A DNA stretch of 21,538 nucleotides from Lingula anatina (Eukaryota > Brachiopoda > Lingulata > Lingulida > Lingulidae): positions 518,480 to 540,017 of the forward strand of contig NW_019775969.1 of assembly GCF_001039355.2 (NCBI RefSeq), in the 5' to 3' direction. The notes below the pieces were generated by a model. It worked only from the letters and a program-made list of their open reading frames with translations. It was not told where the DNA came from and did not search any database. Positions 1 through 9,340 of the stretch are shown here, piece by piece (position 1 is the first letter of the stretch; each line of letters starts with the position of its first letter). Made by a program: the position numbers and the translations under genes.

Positions 1-1100
1 AACAATGCTGTCTTGATGTATAAACATGTCCCATAAAGTTGACAATGACAGGAATTTCCAGGAATCTCCAATGACTTTTATACACAGTAACAATAATAGC
101 TGTAGGTTATTTTTTTCTGCAGAATCATGATACATGTAATTATGAAATAACTATCTGACTCATGATGAATTATGACAGAGATATTCAAGGGTTTTAACCA
201 ATCCAGATGAAACTAGATGGCTTAAATAAATAATTTGATTTTTCATATTGATAAACATTTTAAAAGTCAAACATCTTTTAAGCATCATACTCAAGAGGCT
301 GACTGACTTTAATGGGGTGTGACTAAAGTAAATTAGCATGTTCATATTTTTGTATGTGTATTTATATATGTTATAAACTATGTGGTGTTTTTCCATTTTG
401 TGTTTGTTCATTTCTTTATTCATTTGGAAGAAAAAAGGCATTGAAACAATTACTCAGGATCAGAGGTGAACCTTGAACAGTTCTTAAAATCAAGTCAACA
501 TATCCAGTCATCTTAGTGGAAATTAATAAAAATTTGACCAAGGTTTACCAGGAAATTTTGTAAGATCAGAAATATTGATCCAGTAGCTTAATTCAAGCTG
601 TAATTGACCGACCATGCATCTGGCAAATGGATAATCAGAGGTCATGGCATTACTCTAGTCTACCTGCACTAACATAATCATAACAAATGTTTCTATTCAT
701 ACCCCTTCAATGAAAGGATAATTCTTAAACCTGTATTTCATACAATTTAAATTCATGTCTGAATATGACTAGCAGTTGAATTTGTAAAACAGTTCATGCA
801 GATTAATCTTGCAGTGATTTGTATACATATTGGCATTAAGAATGTGCACTACATTTCAGATGCATTGTTTTATATAGGGAATTTAATAACGTGGGACCAA
901 CCTGCACGATCTTGGACAGTGTGCATGTGAGCTTACTGTATTTCATCTTAATCTGAATAAAATATTAACTTCAACTCTTATTTAGGTAAATAAATACCAC
1001 CAACATGTACAATTTTCAGAAAATATTCCATAAGTTGTTGTTCAACTATATTTAAGACAGGAGGGGAGAATAAAAAAATACTGAAGAGTTAACGTTCTAA
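1..1100. other. AT-rich intergenic DNA, no gene recognised
   Basis: The stretch is AT-rich with many homopolymer runs. The longest open frame (93 codons, minus strand, 160-441) has a low-complexity Asn/Lys/Met-rich composition and matches no family I recognise. No splice-bounded conserved exon, tRNA or repeat with visible ends was found. The 3' untranslated region of an upstream gene could lie here but cannot be shown. Confidence 0.5.
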
Positions 1101-1480
1101 TATCAGAAAAGAAATCTGCCTAGGGATTCTCTCGTAAAAACCAAGCAGTGCGCACTGTTACGCTGAATGCAGTAGTGGCGCTTGAGATTGGCGCAACTAA
1201 CGCACTCGAAACCACTTCCTGTAGATCTCGAAGAAAGGGTACTAATAGTAGGTGAATGTGGTCCTAAGTTGGTGTTTATTCCCCAAAATGTAGAGTACAC
1301 AGGAAGATGGAGCCTTGCAGTTAATACACAAAGGTAAGAGGGTGATAAGTACATCAAAAAGTACATCGCTATAACTGGCTTTGAATAAAATTAGGCTAAT
1401 AAAACGGTGGGATGCATTTGATCAACATGATTCCCCTAGTCTCCTCGTCTCGATTTTCGCATTGGTAAGTTTTAGCACGT
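1100..1480 (+). promoter_or_regulatory. Probable GTF2E2 promoter and noncoding first exon
   Basis: This patch is less AT-rich and richer in CpG than its surroundings, as seen around invertebrate transcription starts. It contains an ETS-type core, ACTTCCTG, at 1214-1221. Good splice donors AAAG|GTAAGAG (near 1332) and ATTG|GTAAGT (near 1465) could end a noncoding exon that splices to the acceptor at about 1790, just before the GTF2E2 start codon. A 13-bp inverted repeat with one mismatch (GTCTCGATTTTCG at 1447-1459 against 1488-1500) straddles the second donor. No transcript evidence is available, so the start site and exon limits are inferred. Confidence 0.35.
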
Positions 1481-1806
1481 ATAAAGACGAAAACCGAGAC
1501 AAAAATCTCTCTGGAGATTACCCTTGCCTTCGTGTCACTGTATATCCTTACTTTCCACTTGGCTAGGCCTCACACTAAGACAAAAATTGCCATAATGGTT
1601 TTTGATATTTTTAAATCACTCGTGGCTTTTGGTGCTGTTGACAATTCTTTTTAATTATTGTTTTAACTTATCTTTGCAGAATGCTTAAAACTAATCCTGT
1701 ATTATGAAGTGGCTGCATTATTTTTTTCACAAAACCTTTATATGCATAGTAAATACCTCTCTCTTGACATGATTTCAACTCTACCCTAAGGTGTCAAGCA
1801 GCAGCC

Positions 1807-4548
1807 ATGGACCCAAAACTGTTGAAGGAAAGAGAGGCCTTCAAGAAGAGGGCTTATGCACAGCCTGTGGTAGAAAAGAAAAGGAAAGCAGAGAAGGAAA
1901 AGGCTGTAAATAAAGCCAAGAAAAAAGTGAAGACAAAGCATGTAGAGAGACCAAAATATGGTAGTTCTTTTCTTTAATTTCTGCCTAATTAATTGAACAA
2001 TAATTTAATTTTGAGTGAACTTTGTGACATCTCTAACAAGATTCAGTGCTATATATTTGTATTATATTAAACATTTAGATGGTTTTCTTATCAGTTAAAA
2101 TGCTAATTAAAAAAATTAAAACGGATTTAGTGCCTTATAAAATAACCAATGGGACCCAGTTCTTATATGTGAAACTTTAAAAGATATGAAAGTAAGAAAT
2201 TTTTTGGAGGTAGTAATTTTGTTTATTATATGCATTTTCAGATGTGGCTAAATTGAATTACAAGTCTGCCTCTGGATCATCTCAGTACAACTTTAGTGTC
2301 CTGGCAAAAATTGTCAAGTTCATGAAGGTAAAAAAGTTACATATTTTACCTGTTTATTATGCATGATCAGTTCTCATTCAGTGTGTGTAATTGTATTCAT
2401 CAGTGCATACTTCAGAATAATATATGTATTATGTATCCCAAAACTATGTTTTGTTCTGCAGACATTAGCCATTAGACCTTTATGTCTTAAGAAATGAAAT
2501 TAGACTTTTATTGTGCAGTATTTAAAATGATATATATCTATATTCCAGACTCGTCACCAGCAGGGTGACACACATCCCCTCACCCTGGAGGAAATCCTGG
2601 ATGAGGCTAACATGCTGGACGTTGGACTGAAGCAGAAATCATGGCTGGCATCAGAGGTAACAAAACTGCACTGTAGCTCTTAAGTTGTTATATTTTAACC
2701 TGTTGAAATAATAAAAAGGAAAAAACTACTACTACTACTATTACTACAACCACTGCTACTACTACTACTCCTGCTGCTGATAATTGAAGAGATGATAATA
2801 GAATAAACAATACCAATATTTGTTGTGTCTTATATAGAAATTGGGAATACCTGAAGTGTTTATTTTCAATTATTTCCTAACATTTCCTTCTGATCTTTAG
2901 GCACTGCTTAACAACCCCAAAATTGAGACAGTTGAGGGTTCAAAGTTTGCATACAAACCAAAATACAATATCCGCGACAAGAAAGGTCTTCTCCGTCTTC
3001 TAGAAAAGCAGGATCTCAAGGGTTTGGGAGGGGTGCTGTACGATGACGTCGAGGAATCTTTGCCAAAAGCTGAGAAGGCAGTGAAGGTGAGTTGGATACA
3101 GATGTAAATTGTGCTAAATTATGAATGCCATTTCTTGGACAGTTGAACTGAAACTGATTTGTGGTCTGTTTTGAATGTCCAGCCTCTCTGTGGTCTCTTT
3201 CATAATATTGAAAATTGCTAAGACATGTTTTTTTGTTCCTGTCTTTCTGGATATTACATTATAATGAATTATTGTACCCATCATATGCAATGTTAATTAC
3301 TCCTTATAGACTGAAAGATATAAATCTGTGCATCAAAAAAAAGCATCATAACTGAGTATTTCCACATTTCTGTTCCCAGAATCTCGGTGATCGTATAATC
3401 ATCATCACTAGGCCAGATAAAAAGAAGGTTCTTTTTTACAATGATAAGATGTACCAGTTTGATGTTGATGAAGGTATGATCAAGATTAGATAAGGTTATA
3501 TAAATACTTGTTAACATATATATCAACACTTTTATGTATTTTGACCTCAAAAGATATAAATACCAGGTTTATATCACTGCACTGCCTGATCTGTAAATGT
3601 TTGATAACTGATCAGGCCTGTAGCCAGTAAATTAAAAAAGGAACTCTTTTTTTTTTTTTCCTGAAAAATGGGCCCATTACCCTGTAAGTTGAACCCCCCT
3701 GAGATATGCAATAAAACCTAGACCAAATTTTGTTTCTTTTCCAGCCAAAAGGGATTATAATTTGCACCCTACCAACCTCGCCCTCCTGATACATGTTTTC
3801 TGGGTGCCTTAATTTTGAAGTGAAATATTTGTGAAAGCTAGCCAAATACTGAAAATAATAATAAAAAAAATAGTTACATTGTTTTTATTTCTTTGACTTT
3901 TTCTACAATTCTGTAAAAAACCTGTTTTTTTAGAGTACCAGCAGCAGTGGCGCAGTGTTGCTGTGGAAGGGATGGATGAGAGGAAGATTGAGGACTACTT
4001 GGAGAAGGCCGGCATCACCTCAATGCAAGATATGGGTATTAAACGAGCAGTAAGTGATTTTGATTCTTATCTTTCTTCTGTATTACTTTTGGTTACAGGA
4101 CACAACTCAAAAATGATAGTTTGAATATAGTAAATGAAAAGCTAGAGACTGTGTTATTTGATATGAATGACTCATCACTAATTTTATATTGCATGATACA
4201 AGCATTTATCTTCTGAGCTGAAAGTTTCAAAATTGCTTTAAAATTTAAATCAAAACCAGCATAACATTGCAAATAGTGCATCAGTAATGAGAGAGGTCAC
4301 AGTTGCATATTTCATAGTTTGCATAGTTGAGTGCTTTCAATCGCATAAGCCATTATAGCTACACTTAGAGTCAAAAGTTACACAGATGAAAGATTTATTG
4401 TTAAATATGCACAATGTAAAACATTTCCATATTTTTATAGGGTCCAATACAGAAGAAGAAAGGCAACAGAAAGAGGGGTCAATTTAAGAAACTAAATGAC
4501 CATTTAGATGGCATACTGGAGGACTATAATGCAACAGAGAGTAAATGA
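1807..4548 (+). CDS. GTF2E2: Transcription initiation factor TFIIE subunit beta, seven coding exons
   Basis: TFIIE-beta pairs with TFIIE-alpha, joins the RNA polymerase II preinitiation complex, recruits TFIIH and helps promoter melting in the nucleus. Coding exons are 1807-1960, 2242-2327, 2549-2656, 2901-3086, 3380-3473, 3934-4049 and 4441-4548; all have GT-AG borders and joins in frame, giving 283 residues (human about 291). Exon 1 encodes [16 protein letters not shown], very close to the vertebrate start, then a Lys-rich basic stretch to about residue 50. The first winged helix spans exons 2-4, with the signature [12 protein letters not shown] at residues 88-99 and NNPKIE in exon 4. The second contains [29 protein letters not shown] and [13 protein letters not shown]. 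The tail has KKKGNRKRG and ends in [13 protein letters not shown]. No frame breaks are seen. The start is supported by homology of the first codons. Confidence 0.95.
2726..2780. repeat. Imperfect ACT/CTG trinucleotide microsatellite in GTF2E2 intron 3
   Basis: Tandem ACT units, interrupted by ATT, ACA and ACC, pass into CTG/CTC units before returning to AT-rich intron. It is a simple sequence repeat with no sign of coding. Confidence 0.7.
3474..3933 (+). other. GTF2E2 intron 5 with a possible old dispersed-repeat fragment
   Basis: This 460-bp intron carries a poly-T run near 3648-3659. The segment at about 3612-3845 has different texture, with GGCCTGTAGCCAG and a CCCTACCAACCTCGCCCTCC tract, and reads like a degraded interspersed repeat. 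No terminal repeats or target duplication were found, so the repeat call is only a suspicion. Confidence 0.25.
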
Positions 4549-5055
4549 GTGCCATTACTTGTGATCCATAATCAAACACACAAGTAATAAGGGCCACGGT
4601 GTGGGTATGATGAGCAATGTATTACATTGTTGAACAGATATTTTCTTGGGGAAGTCAAAAGACAGGGTTAACATCAGAAAGTCTTGAGATTACAGCATCT
4701 CCGTGTCATTGCAAATTGAGTAAACTTGAGTGATCTTCTGCAGCTGGCCACTTAGTGTTCAAGAAATGTGGTCGGTCTGATACAGAGGTGATCACATTTT
4801 TTGTTTGACAAAAATGTGTGCAACTAGAGCTTTGTACAGTTTTACAGCTACTGGAATCATATTGATAAATGTTTTTGAAAAGTTAAAAATGTTTGTAGTT
4901 GAAAATAAACTTGTTACTCGTGGGCAGTTTTCTATGCATTTGAAATGTATTAAAACATTATTGACAGAATTGGCCATATTTCAAATCAAGCATTTAAGTA
5001 AGCATCAGATCTGCTATAAGGAATTTTAGACAAATGGCAAGCCCAATAAAGTACT
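4549..5055 (+). other. GTF2E2 3' untranslated region
   Basis: Non-coding AT-rich DNA follows the TGA. AATAAA hexamers occur near 4904 (in GAAAATAAACTTG) and near 5046 (in CCAATAAAGTAC), either of which could position the polyadenylation site. The 74-codon open frame at 4805-5029 lies wholly inside this region and has no family resemblance. Confidence 0.5.
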
Positions 5056-6973
5056 GAAAGGGAAAGAGTAATTTCATATACCCAGATTATTTAAAGATGA
5101 AGAAAAAAATAAAAGAAGAAACGATGATGTTCCTAGGGCAGCTAGAGGCCCGTTTTTTCAACCAAACTAAGCAGTAAAATCCTCTGCAGTCACCAACCTC
5201 GCATAACTAAGTGCTGCATTGAAACCAGTATTGTTCAAACTTCCACTATGTAATTAAGGGCACCTGTAACTTGGATATTCATTTCAAGGCTATTAACTGG
5301 TCATGTGTGCAAAACCAAAAATTTTACTGATTCACTCTCATGTGATTTTTTTTTTTTGAATAATTTAAAGCCAAATTACAGCTTTATGGATGATCTCAGT
5401 GACAATCAAGTGTGGTGTAATCTGCCTTCATGGTAAAGCTTGACAAATAAATGCAGAGTCAGGCTTTTATCACACAAACAGCAGATTTGCAACATTTTTA
5501 TTTAACATTGTAAAGAAAATTCAACGTGACCCAGCATGGTGAATTTATTTGAGAAAATTCTATCCAACACCCTTGTGCTTGGATAACTAGTGCTAGGCTT
5601 ACCAGTTTACAGTTTATGGGTGCTATTTTTAACATTTTTTTCCAAGAGGTCTACGATAATCATGGTGACTGGTGAACCAATGTTTACTATAATGTGAGGC
5701 TTTATACGAAAAAACTTTAATGCATAGCATCCAGAAAAAAGAATGCAATCATAATGCTTTTTCAACTGGGTATCCTAAACAGGGGCTGGAGAGGGGGGCT
5801 GGCCAGAGTTTTTTCTTTATTTCATCCTTAATGTTGACAATAATAACTAAAATGACCAAACACACTTACAGGTCACTATAATGATCGAAAATAAACTTTC
5901 TTCCATTTTTGGTCAAAATTGAAAATCAACACCATAGCTGACCCTGGTCAAAAACGCTCAAAATGACCCAAAATTGACATTTTTCAGATTTCTGAAAAAT
6001 GTTATCAAAATCAATCTACCAGACATGTCATTCATAAGAAATATGTGAACACGTCTGTATCTCATTAAAACCAAAACTACCAGTTTTAAAGCTATTCAAA
6101 AAGCATACCTGAGAACGGGGGCTGGTCAGTTTTTTATTTATTTCATCCTTAATGTTGATAAAACCACCATCCTAGTACTTAAGTTTGAAGCCCAAAGGTA
6201 AAACAGTTTTCCACTTAGACTAGTGTTATCAATGAAAGTGCACGGCGACAGACGTCCTTTTCACCACCCCCAAAAAATTGTTTCAGCTCCATGTGTGTAC
6301 ACAAACTGGACCTTTTGGATAAGGCTTTTTTTTTTGTGGGTTTAATATTTTTCACTCAGAACATTTAACCAGATAATTCTTTGAAATAACCAGTAATTAA
6401 AAAAAATAATAAAATAAACACCAATGTTTTTTTTTTTATTTTATTGCTGACTGTTACTAAGTGCAAATTAAGAGGACATTTAAATATTTTAAACTGAAAA
6501 CAACAAAGACAGAGAACTCCCCAAATTAAATCTATGATAATGCTAAAACAATTGGCATAATTCTTGAACATTTAAAAGGGATTGGACAGTTGTGAATAAT
6601 TGCAAAATGGAATAATTTTTTTACATGGGGAAAACTTAAATCTTCAGTGATGAAAATTGTATTAATAATGTTAAATGACAAAAAAATGAAACTTGTTACA
6701 TTCCTTTTACCAACCCAAAGCTGGCATTTTCTTAGAGTTTTATTTTACATGAACTTTGTAAACAAATAATCTTTTATCGTCTTCATATCTACACCAATAT
6801 ATAATGGTAACGTGTCACGTTTATAACAGGAGGCAGCAAATTAAACATCAGACTGGCAGATGCTGAATCAAAGATGGAACTTGACTGTCAAAGATGGTAC
6901 AATTACAGCCAGTCTTCGTACATTGAACCACCAAGCGCCCCACTGTGGAAATGCCAGGCCTTCGTCCTCTTGT
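5056..6973. other. Convergent intergenic region and OAZ 3' untranslated region
   Basis: This lies between the convergent 3' ends of GTF2E2 and OAZ. No protein-coding exon was recognised. On the minus strand, AATAAA hexamers (TTTATT on +) at about 6738-6743 and 6433-6438 are candidate antizyme polyadenylation signals. The rest is AT-rich with poly-T runs and a pair of short direct repeats at 5794-5840 and 6117-6161. Confidence 0.45.
5794..6161. repeat. Pair of about 45-bp direct repeats bracketing about 275 bp
   Basis: The segment beginning GGGGGCTGGCCAGAG at 5794-5840 recurs at 6117-6161 as GGGGCTGGTCAG, sharing the string TTATTTCATCCTTAATGTTG. The repeats are in the same orientation. The DNA between them has no open frame of note. 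They could be terminal or internal repeats of a decayed element; no TG...CA ends and no target duplication were seen. Confidence 0.5.
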
Positions 6974-8809
6974 CTACTCGATGGAATAAGCCATGAACAT
7001 CATGTCTGGGGTGGCCGGGACCAGGGGGTGCCCTGGGGCCACAGGTTGAAATCCCAAATACATGAATGTCCGTATCAGGGAGGCTGAAAATAAAATGAAA
7101 ATGTAATTTTTTTTAACATACATCAATTTCTTTAACGTACACAAATGTTGACAATATCATCAGTTACAGTTACTTTTACCACTTCCTCATAAAAATAATA
7201 AAATGTTTTTTTGGTACCACTGAAAGTGACTGCTTCTCCATTTTCTCTGGGAAACAATTTTTTTCTTGGAGATAGCATTGAGCTGTCATTATGACATCAC
7301 AATATATATATATGACCGTTGGTAATGCAGCAATATTTACACTAACAAACCAGGCAAACACGTACCTCGATCACATCGGTCTTTCTTATAAAAGACAATA
7401 ACATGACTGCATTCAAGCTCTTCTTCAGCGTACTCCAGTAGAGTAACAAAGCTGAAAAATGCAAAGCTTGTGTAAAAACATGCTCATACAAAATCTGATA
7501 ATGCAATTTACACATACAAAGTATACATATACAGAAATCAATAGCCAGAGTATTTTTTAACATGAAACCTTTGCTTGAAAACTGAAAACTGCATAAACAA
7601 ATGAGTTTGACATTTAAAATAAAAATTCCTACCTTTCCTTGGAGCCTTCTGGGAGAATGCCTGGTGGAATTTCAACAAACAGTTTACCATCCACGTAAAC
7701 AGTGTCCCAGGTGACCACCATGCAGTCACTCAGAGTGATCCGGAAACACAAATTCGAGGCAACCTGTGTTTTCACCAACGCCTTTGCATCTTCCACAAGA
7801 TGCTTGGTGGTGACAGGGGGCTCTTTTGAAACCCCCACGCCGCTGCCCTCTGTCATAAATGACACATTGGCGGCGTGGGGAACATCAGGAGCACCACAGA
7901 GGCCCTGGACCAAGGTTAATACAATACTGGACCAGGGGGCTCCTGAAATGATACAGCAAATTCAATTTGAAATCACTAGAAAAATACTTTAACCTATTCA
8001 TCCTATTTTCCACCATAAATAATGTAATATAGAATAAATTTTTATACAGAAAATGCAATTGAAGGAATCATAATTAAAAAAAAAGTAATTAGATGAATCT
8101 TGAGTGACTTAAATTGTATTTCCTATAAAGTAATAATAATGATAATAATAATATTAATAATAATACATTTTTTAAAGTAATTGCCTCATTGCCATATGTT
8201 GGAGTTCAGGATGACAATTATGTATATCAGAAACCTTTTATAAACAAGTATAAACAGGTCCAAAGTACACAACACCTTCATAGATAAATATTGACCGTAG
8301 ATTTCAACTGGTTCAAACTGGTTTACTGTACATCTTCACACATTGTTTTGGGCAATTATTAGGTATAATAATCCAAGGAACCTTTTGGCTTTAACAAGGC
8401 ACTCTTTTGTAACACTCTATTGAATAAACAAAATTTAGCTCTTGATGCGGTGGTATATGTATAACAGTAACACTTTTGCAATTTCGATCTTATAACACGG
8501 ATGTGGGTCACTCAATTCGTTATTATCTAACTTAAATGATATTTATTGGGCAACAGGCATTTTTTCGTTAAATTCAAAAACAATTTTGAGTTTGTAATAA
8601 AACACCACGAACGATTAAAGTCACACGATTTATAAATGGAAGTCAACAGCATAGCTACAATAATAACGTAACTTAGGCCGAAATGAAGGCCAAATGTAAA
8701 AGAATACTTACGACTGGGCGCTTTGTTTGGTCGGCATTTCTGATTTCACCTCCGTCTTCGGCCCAAAATTTTCAGTACAAAATATTGCCTTAGAGGCGGC
8801 TAATAGCAT
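6974..8809 (-). CDS. OAZ: Ornithine decarboxylase antizyme, expressed by +1 frameshifting, complete copy
   Basis: Antizyme binds ornithine decarboxylase monomers, delivers them to the 26S proteasome without ubiquitin and curbs polyamine uptake. Exons on the minus strand are 8809-8712, 7942-7633, 7451-7366 and 7083-6974. Frame 0 gives 51 residues starting MLLAASKAIFCTENF and ending LGPGPLWCS before UGA (7887-7885). Skipping one base (7887) opens the main frame of 149 residues beginning DVPHAANVSF, for 200 in all (human OAZ1 228). Family landmarks are VDGKLFVEIPPGILPEGSK, SFVTLLEYAEEELECSHVI, KKDRCDRASLIRTFMYLGF and the end GHPLVPATPDMMFMAYSIE. A second in-frame AUG at codon 25 (MPTKQSAQ) offers a shorter form, as in mammals, where the long form carries a mitochondrial signal; that parallel is inference. 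Human-type introns join in frame. The gene converges on GTF2E2 and diverges from DCTN6. Confidence 0.95.
7812..7890 (-). promoter_or_regulatory. Programmed +1 ribosomal frameshift site with 3' pseudoknot
   Basis: The slippery stop TCC-TGA-T lies at 7890-7884 (minus strand), preceded by codons for GPLWCS, as in other metazoan antizymes. Four bases after the stop comes an 11-bp perfect stem: CCCCACGCCGC (7880-7870) pairs with GCGGCGTGGGG (7843-7833). Inside its loop, GACAGAGGGC (7854-7845) can pair with GCCCCCTGTC (7821-7812) downstream of the stem with one A-C mismatch. This gives an H-type pseudoknot with a 15-nt first loop, a 1-nt junction and an 11-nt last loop. A competing small hairpin, TGTCA-TTTA-TGACA (7864-7851), overlaps the second stem. 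In the family, rising polyamines raise frameshifting and so close a feedback loop. Confidence 0.9.
7943..8711 (-). other. OAZ intron 1, copy 1
   Basis: The intron is AT-rich with donor TC|GTAAGT at 8711 and acceptor TTTCAG at 7943. It contains an AAT/GAT-type microsatellite at about 8131-8165. No coding exon or complete transposon was recognised. The second copy (12391-13161) differs by scattered substitutions and small indels. Confidence 0.7.
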
Positions 8810-9110
8810 CTTTTCGGATCTCTTTAGAATTGATAAGTTCTGATAACACAAAATAGACGAAAATTGGATAAACTCCAAGACACGTCTTCCTCCTACGAGG
8901 ACTACTCGATTTATTTACGATGACGTCATAGAACGGAGAAAGGATTGACCTGCAACAATATTTTTAAGTTTTATATAGATATAAACAAAAATAAGGTAAA
9001 AAAACATATTTTATATTAACAAAAAATGTTTTTTGATAATCATTTTCAAATAAAAAACTGTTTTGGTAGGGCTAAAATTACCGATATTTACCGATATATT
9101 ATAAATCAAT
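8810..9110. promoter_or_regulatory. Bidirectional OAZ/DCTN6 promoter, copy 1
   Basis: Only about 300 bp separate the divergent start codons of OAZ (8809, minus) and DCTN6 (9111, plus), so both 5' untranslated regions and core promoters must lie here. A perfect palindromic cAMP-response element, TGACGTCA, is at 8931-8938. An exact tandem 10-mer, TTACCGATAT x2, is at 9078-9097, just before the DCTN6 start. No clear TATA box is placed relative to a known start site. The same sites are kept in the second copy. Confidence 0.6.
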
Positions 9111-9300
9111 ATGGCTGCTGTTCCGGCGAAGTCAAGGTAGGGTAAACTTCGGTGTTATTGTATCATTATTGCTTGTTCGTATAGTGTTCAATTGTACATA
9201 AACGCATTTATGTTCCTGTTACGTTGTGCACCTCTAGATGCCTTATCTGTGGTGGATCATATTATCTCCGGCAGAGTCACATTCTGCTCACAATCATTGC

Positions 9301-9340
<40 letters not shown>

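Noticed and set aside
1103-1366. 87-codon minus-strand frame in the GC-richer upstream patch
   Set aside because: No recognisable domain. The patch is better explained as the GTF2E2 promoter or first exon.
5794-6161. LTR retrotransposon with the direct repeats as LTRs
   Set aside because: No TG...CA ends, primer-binding site, polypurine tract, target duplication or coding capacity was seen. The repeats are too short.
7629-7913. 94-codon minus-strand open frame beginning MVQGLCGAPDVPH
   Set aside because: It is the frame +1 part of antizyme exon 2 read back past the frameshift site and forward past the splice donor. It is not a separate gene, and the same holds for 12077-12361.
7702-7992. 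96-codon plus-strand open frame, repeated at 12150-12428
   Set aside because: It is antisense to the antizyme exon. Its apparent conservation between copies comes from the real exon and the assembly duplication.
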